DNA of 8,286 nt, taken from Flemingiibacterium sp045600005 (GTDB taxonomy: Bacteria; Bacillota; Clostridia; Oscillospirales; CAG-272). This document shows, in pieces, positions 5,231-8,286 of the stretch. Each line of letters begins with the position of its first letter. The stretch's first letter is position 1. The stretch spans positions 1-8,286 of the forward strand of contig JAZRXB010000074.1 in NCBI GenBank assembly GCA_045600005.1. Reading direction: 5' to 3'. Under the pieces are notes generated by a model. It saw nothing but the letters and a program-made list of their open reading frames with translations. It was not told the origin of the DNA and made no database searches. Both the position numbers and the translations under genes were made by a program.

Positions 5231-5833
5231 ATGTCAAAGAAAGGGCTCAACCCGGAGGTCATTCTGAACGCCGCCGTCACGCTCGTCGAGGAAGAGGGAT
5301 ACGACAATCTGTCTCTCCGGATGCTCGCGGCAAGGCTCGGCGTGAAGCCTTCGTCACTGTACAATCACATCGAAGGCGCGGAGCAGCTCAATCTGGACGT
5401 CGCCGTCTACGCCGCCGAGCAGCTGAACGAAGTTCTGGCAGAAGCCATCCGCCTTAACGAGATCAGGACATACGAGGAGCGCGACGCCGCCTTCATCGCG
5501 GGCGTCAACGCCTTTCGTCAGTACGCCACCGAGCATCGGCAGCTATACCGCGCCATCAGCCATCTTCCTTATATCAATGAAAATAAATTCAGTCAGGTCT
5601 CGCGCGACAGCTTCCGTCCCATCCGCCGTCTGGTCAACAGCTACAACAAGGATCATATGCAGACCCTGCACTACTGCCGTGCGCTCCGCTCGTTCATCCA
5701 CGGCTACGCCGACCTCACGGCGACCGGCTTTTTCCGCTATGCTTCCCCGACGCAGGAGGAAAGCTACGATTTCATTGTACTGAAATACCTTGAATTACTG
5801 AAAGGACTGGACGACAAACGTGAAGAAGTATAA
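5231..5833 (+). CDS. TetR/AcrR-family transcriptional repressor
   Basis: A 200-residue regulator. The N-terminal DNA-binding domain spans about residues 6-52, with the helix-turn-helix LSLRMLAARLGVKPSSLYNH at 27-46 and the typical start ILNAAVTLVEEEGYDNLSLR. The all-helical C-terminal part (about 60-190) binds the ligand and dimerises; features such as FRQYATEHRQLYRAI and RALRSFIHGYADL resemble the WHG-type C-terminal domain. AAGGAG at 5218-5223 precedes the ATG by 7 bases. It should repress its own promoter through the palindrome at 5153-5171 and thereby the ABC exporter gene that begins inside its 3' end. That exporter is now destroyed, so either the regulator is an orphan or it acts elsewhere. 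The inducing ligand is unknown, probably a toxic compound. Confidence 0.92.
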   Translation: MSKKGLNPEVILNAAVTLVEEEGYDNLSLRMLAARLGVKPSSLYNHIEGAEQLNLDVAVYAAEQLNEVLAEAIRLNEIRTYEERDAAFIAGVNAFRQYATEHRQLYRAISHLPYINENKFSQVSRDSFRPIRRLVNSYNKDHMQTLHYCRALRSFIHGYADLTATGFFRYASPTQEESYDFIVLKYLELLKGLDDKREEV

Positions 5834-6303
5834 GCCCTATGTGCGGAAATATCTTGCCTGTTTCCTTCTCGCGCCCCTTTTCATGACGCTGGAGGCGTGC
5901 GGGGAATTCATTCTCCCCTTCCTCAACGCCAACATCATCGACAAGGGCGCGGCGGTCGGAGATATCGGCTGCATCACCAACGAATCATGCAGATCCGGTC
6001 CTTCACGCAGACGCTTCTGCGCGGCTTCTTCCGCAGCCCGGTCATGCTGATCGGCGCGCTCGTCATATCGTTTGTCATGAACGCCGATCTTGCGCGGATC
6101 ATCCCGATCGTCGTTCCCTTCTCAGCGCTCGCCGCGTTCCTCATCATCAAAACCGCGCCGCCGCGTCCGACCGCCGCATTTCGGAGGTGCTGAACACCGC
6201 GCCCGACATCCGCGACGACGAAGCGAAGGCGAAGGATCACGACCTTTCGTTCGGCTCGATCGAGTTTCGGAACGTCTCCTTCCGGATCGCCGAGCCTGAC
6301 TGA
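5820..6303 (+). pseudogene. Decayed ABC exporter gene (MdlB/BmrA-type permease-ATPase)
   Basis: These 484 bases are remnants of a gene normally about 1.7 kb long. It opens with GTG at 5820, 14 bases inside tetR, and reads MKKYKPYVRKYLACFLLAPL...FILPFLNANIIDKG, the standard N-terminus and first membrane helix of a fused exporter. After GDIGCI about 75-80 residues are missing. The text resumes with TN.IMQIRSFTQTLLRGFFRSPVMLIGALVISF...LAAFLIIKT, but one base is lost near 5983, shifting the frame. Near 6160 a second jump, of roughly 120 residues, changes frame again to SDRRISEVLNTAPDIRDDEA and GSIEFRNVSFRI, the linker and first strand of the ATPase domain, then a stop at 6301-6303. The Walker A, signature and Walker B motifs are all absent. 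Sizes of the losses are estimates from the family. The gene cannot make a working transporter. Confidence 0.88.
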
Positions 6304-6319
6304 CGCTCAGACGCACACA

Positions 6320-6358
6320 AAACCCCCGCCGTTTCCGGTTCGGAAACGGCGGGGGTTT
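6320..6358. terminator. Strong bidirectional terminator
   Basis: A perfect 17-base-pair GC-rich stem (6320-6336 with 6342-6358) with core CCCCCGCCGTTTCC and a five-base loop GGTTC. The T-run is short on the plus strand (TTT) and slightly longer on the minus strand (TTTT). It lies between the exporter relic and the convergent esterase gene and likely serves both. Confidence 0.88.
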
Positions 6359-6374
6359 CCCTCGTCAGAGGAGA

Positions 6375-7520
6375 TTATTTCGCGTATTTCGCGGCGAAGT
6401 CGTTGATCTGTTCCTTCACCCACGATCTTGCGGGTTCCTTCCACGGGAAGTCGCCGTGACCGTAGCCTTCGATCACCTTCCCGACGTAAGGCACGCCGTT
6501 TTCTTTCAGCTTCGCTTCAAGCGTTTCATAGTTGACAAACGGGACCATGCCGTCGCCCTTCACGTCCGGCGGCAGAGAGTCGCCTTCGCTGTACGGCTTC
6601 ACGCCGTAGAGAAGGATCGTCGGGCAGCTCGTTTTCTTCACGTACTCGGTCGCGGAGATCTCCTTCATCTTTTTCCACAGGTCGGGGAACGTCGCTTCCG
6701 TGAGGTCCTTCATACCGGCAAGCCCGCCGAAGATCTCGGAAAACGCTCCCATGGAGCTCTGCATCAGCGCGTCGAACGAACCCGCCTGCTTGATGAAGCT
6801 GTCGATCATGTCTTCAAAGCTCGTCATATCGACCGGACCCACGACGTCGACCTCGTAGGCGACCTTCAGCGGCGCGTTCTCGCCGCATTTGTACGCATAC
6901 AGCGCCGACAGATGTCCGCCCGCCGACGTGCCGCCCACGCCGATGGTCTTCGTCTCCACGCCAAGCTCGGCGAGCAGGTCTTTCAGATGCGACACCATCA
7001 AATCGATGTCGTTGATCATATCCTCCACGGAGTCGCCGCTCTCCTGACTGCCGGTCAGCACGTAGTTCATCGAGCAGGCGACCATGCCGTACTGCGCGGC
7101 AAGCTCAGCCGGGAGCCAGTTGCCCTCCGTGTCCTTGACGTAGTTCACGTCCGACCACGCGCCGCCGTGAATGTACAGGAACACCGGCGCGTCGGCGGGA
7201 ATCTCGCCGGGCTTCGCGGGCAGATAGAGGTCAAAGATCTGCGAGGACGCGCGCGACGTTTTGCTCTTCATGTCGACGCGCGGACCATAGGACAGGTCGC
7301 GCACGACATACGTGCCGCCCTCTTTCAGCGGCGTTTTGCCTTCGAGAGAGGGATAGGAGGGCTTTTCCGCTTCGGGAGCCTTCGTTTCACTCTCCGACGA
7401 AGCCGCGGTATCCTCCGTTCCGGTCGATGCGGAGCCTCCCGCGCCGCAGGAGACGATCAGCGGCAGACAGACGGCAGCCGCAAGGCTGAGCGCAAGCAGT
7501 CTGAAAATACGTTTTTTCAT
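6375..7520 (-). CDS. Secreted lipoprotein alpha/beta-hydrolase (esterase)
   Basis: A 381-residue esterase anchored on the outside of the membrane. Residues 1-25 are a lipoprotein signal peptide: positive MKKRIFR, a hydrophobic stretch, and lipobox LIVSC with C25 as the lipidated residue. A low-complexity linker rich in S, T, E and A (about 26-55) follows, then an alpha/beta-hydrolase domain of the hormone-sensitive-lipase/BD-FAE type. Seen: oxyanion motif HGGAW (118-122), nucleophile elbow GTSAG (S199), acid D323 in GDGMVP, and H355 in GYGHGDFPW. Such enzymes remove acyl groups, for example acetyl or feruloyl from plant polysaccharides; the exact substrate is not visible. AAAGGA lies 8 bases before the ATG. 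It follows the SGNH hydrolase gene after 17 bases, in one operon, and ends near the terminator at 6320-6358. Confidence 0.9.
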   Translation of the reverse strand: MKKRIFRLLALSLAAAVCLPLIVSCGAGGSASTGTEDTAASSESETKAPEAEKPSYPSLEGKTPLKEGGTYVVRDLSYGPRVDMKSKTSRASSQIFDLYLPAKPGEIPADAPVFLYIHGGAWSDVNYVKDTEGNWLPAELAAQYGMVACSMNYVLTGSQESGDSVEDMINDIDLMVSHLKDLLAELGVETKTIGVGGTSAGGHLSALYAYKCGENAPLKVAYEVDVVGPVDMTSFEDMIDSFIKQAGSFDALMQSSMGAFSEIFGGLAGMKDLTEATFPDLWKKMKEISATEYVKKTSCPTILLYGVKPYSEGDSLPPDVKGDGMVPFVNYETLEAKLKENGVPYVGKVIEGYGHGDFPWKEPARSWVKEQINDFAAKYAK

Positions 7521-7537
7521 GTCATTTTTCCTTTCAC

Positions 7538-8286
7538 TTAAAGTCGTGCCGCCTCATCGAGATAGCCGAGCAGCTTCATCCGCTCGACGATCAGCGAAGC
7601 GACGACGTGGTAGCCTTCCTCGGACAGGTGGCAGTTTCCGGCGGATCTCTTATCGTAGCAGAAGCACGCGGGCAGCACGTGCCGGTCAAGGCTCTCCTGC
7701 ATCGCGGCGAGCGCTTCCCCATCCGCGTCGGCAAAATACCCGGCGTCCAGAGCGATCTTCAGACCGCGGCGCCGGAATTCGTCGCGCAGATCAATGAAAT
7801 GCGTCCCGAACGCTTCGCGGCAGGCGCGGCGGTAGAACTGCCAGCGCTCGTCCGGCGTATCGCCTTTCACGTCCTTCCAGTTCTCCCAGATGGCGTTGGT
7901 CGCGCCCAGCACGATATAGCGTCCGCCGTTCATGCCGCCGGAAGCCTTCATGAGGTCGATGAAGCGTTTCAGCGTCAGCGAACGTCCGTCGTTGATGCCG
8001 CCGTAGAGGATGCTCACGTCGGGGAGCCTGCGGTTGGCGGTATAGACGACCGAATCCTTCGGGATGACCGTCTCCTTTCCGTCGGGGTGCAGACGGCGGA
8101 TGAAATCGGTCGAATCCTCGATCTTCATCTCGTATTCCACGCCGTCGATGGTGATCGGGTTGGTGTCGTGAGAGGTCTGCGTGAAGTAGACGGAGTAGTC
8201 CGCGCCGTTCTCGTCGGCGTAGGCGATGCTCAGCTTTGTTTTCGTCGAGCGGCCGTCCACGACCTCGTTAAGTCGGAGGCCAAGCG
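7538..8286 (-). CDS. SGNH/GDSL-type hydrolase, C-terminal part, cut by window edge
   Basis: The frame is open to the right edge, so the N-terminus (with the expected GDS nucleophile block) is outside. The 248 visible residues contain block III as GGINDGRS (codons near 7988-8002), a second glycine-rich turn VLGATNAIWENW, and the C-terminal HLSEEGYHVVASLI with the block V histidine at 7628-7630. Family enzymes hydrolyse esters using Ser and His, with Asp three residues before the His. Here that place is glycine (AGNCHLS), so the triad may be incomplete or use another acid. The GTG at 8260 has no convincing ribosome site and is not a likely start, because codons upstream (LGLRLNEV) continue sensibly. 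It is the upstream gene of the esterase operon, which suggests joint de-esterification of a glycan. Confidence 0.75.
   Translation of the reverse strand, partial: LGLRLNEVVDGRSTKTKLSIAYADENGADYSVYFTQTSHDTNPITIDGVEYEMKIEDSTDFIRRLHPDGKETVIPKDSVVYTANRRLPDVSILYGGINDGRSLTLKRFIDLMKASGGMNGGRYIVLGATNAIWENWKDVKGDTPDERWQFYRRACREAFGTHFIDLRDEFRRRGLKIALDAGYFADADGEALAAMQESLDRHVLPACFCYDKRSAGNCHLSEEGYHVVASLIVERMKLLGYLDEAARL

Noticed and set aside
5820..6193. Two small membrane proteins instead of an exporter relic
   Set aside because: Both reading frames align in order with parts of one exporter family, and the third piece with its linker and ATPase start. Decay explains all three better than separate genes.
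6456..7541. A 361-residue plus-strand open frame across the esterase gene
   Set aside because: It has a composition of scattered R, H and V with no domain. The minus-strand esterase has a lipobox and a full catalytic triad.

Overview
This window looks like chromosomal DNA from a moderately GC-rich member of the Bacillota, most likely a Clostridia or Oscillospiraceae-type gut bacterium. The evidence is AGGAG-type ribosome binding sites before most genes, AT-rich intergenic islands carrying TTGACA/TATAAT promoters, a Clostridia-style DinB, an XRE/ImmA pair, and the mix of TIM-barrel, beta-helix and lipoprotein-esterase genes. This assignment is inferred from style and family; no marker gene settles it. 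There are no rRNA or tRNA genes, CRISPR arrays, insertion sequences or phage structural genes.

Left part (1-1696). The 5' part of a translesion DNA polymerase gene (dinB, minus strand, running off the left edge) diverges from an XRE repressor gene that overlaps an ImmA/IrrE-type metalloprotease gene. The gap between them holds a perfect-consensus dinB promoter (TTGACA-17-TATAAT) with a LexA/DinR-like SOS box inside its spacer. It also holds a candidate promoter for the XRE gene facing the other way, and a family of TGGTGNAAT half-sites. Four of these half-sites form two palindromes with the same 3-base centre. I read this as a compact DNA-damage switch: LexA plus an ImmA-cleavable repressor, both acting on dinB. 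It recalls DdrO/IrrE of Deinococcus and ImmR/ImmA of ICEBs1.

Middle (1754-5043). A cytoplasmic calcineurin-like phosphoesterase with an extra N-terminal domain ends at a strong bidirectional terminator. A tandem array of six short dyad-containing repeats follows. Convergent to the phosphoesterase is a two-gene minus-strand operon: a xylose-isomerase-like TIM barrel protein, then a right-handed beta-helix protein. The stop and start codons of the two share one base. This pair is probably for intracellular carbohydrate handling.

Right part (5044-8286). A divergent promoter region separates the TIM-barrel operon from a TetR regulator. The tetR promoter is also a perfect TTGACA-17-TATAAT, and its whole spacer is a near-perfect palindrome, an obvious autoregulatory operator. 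The gene after tetR, starting inside its 3' end, is the wreck of an ABC exporter: two large internal deletions, pieces in three frames, and no nucleotide-binding domain. The regulator seems to have outlived its target. After a second strong terminator, a minus-strand operon encodes the C-terminal part of an SGNH-type hydrolase (entering from the right edge) and a secreted lipoprotein esterase of the hormone-sensitive-lipase type.
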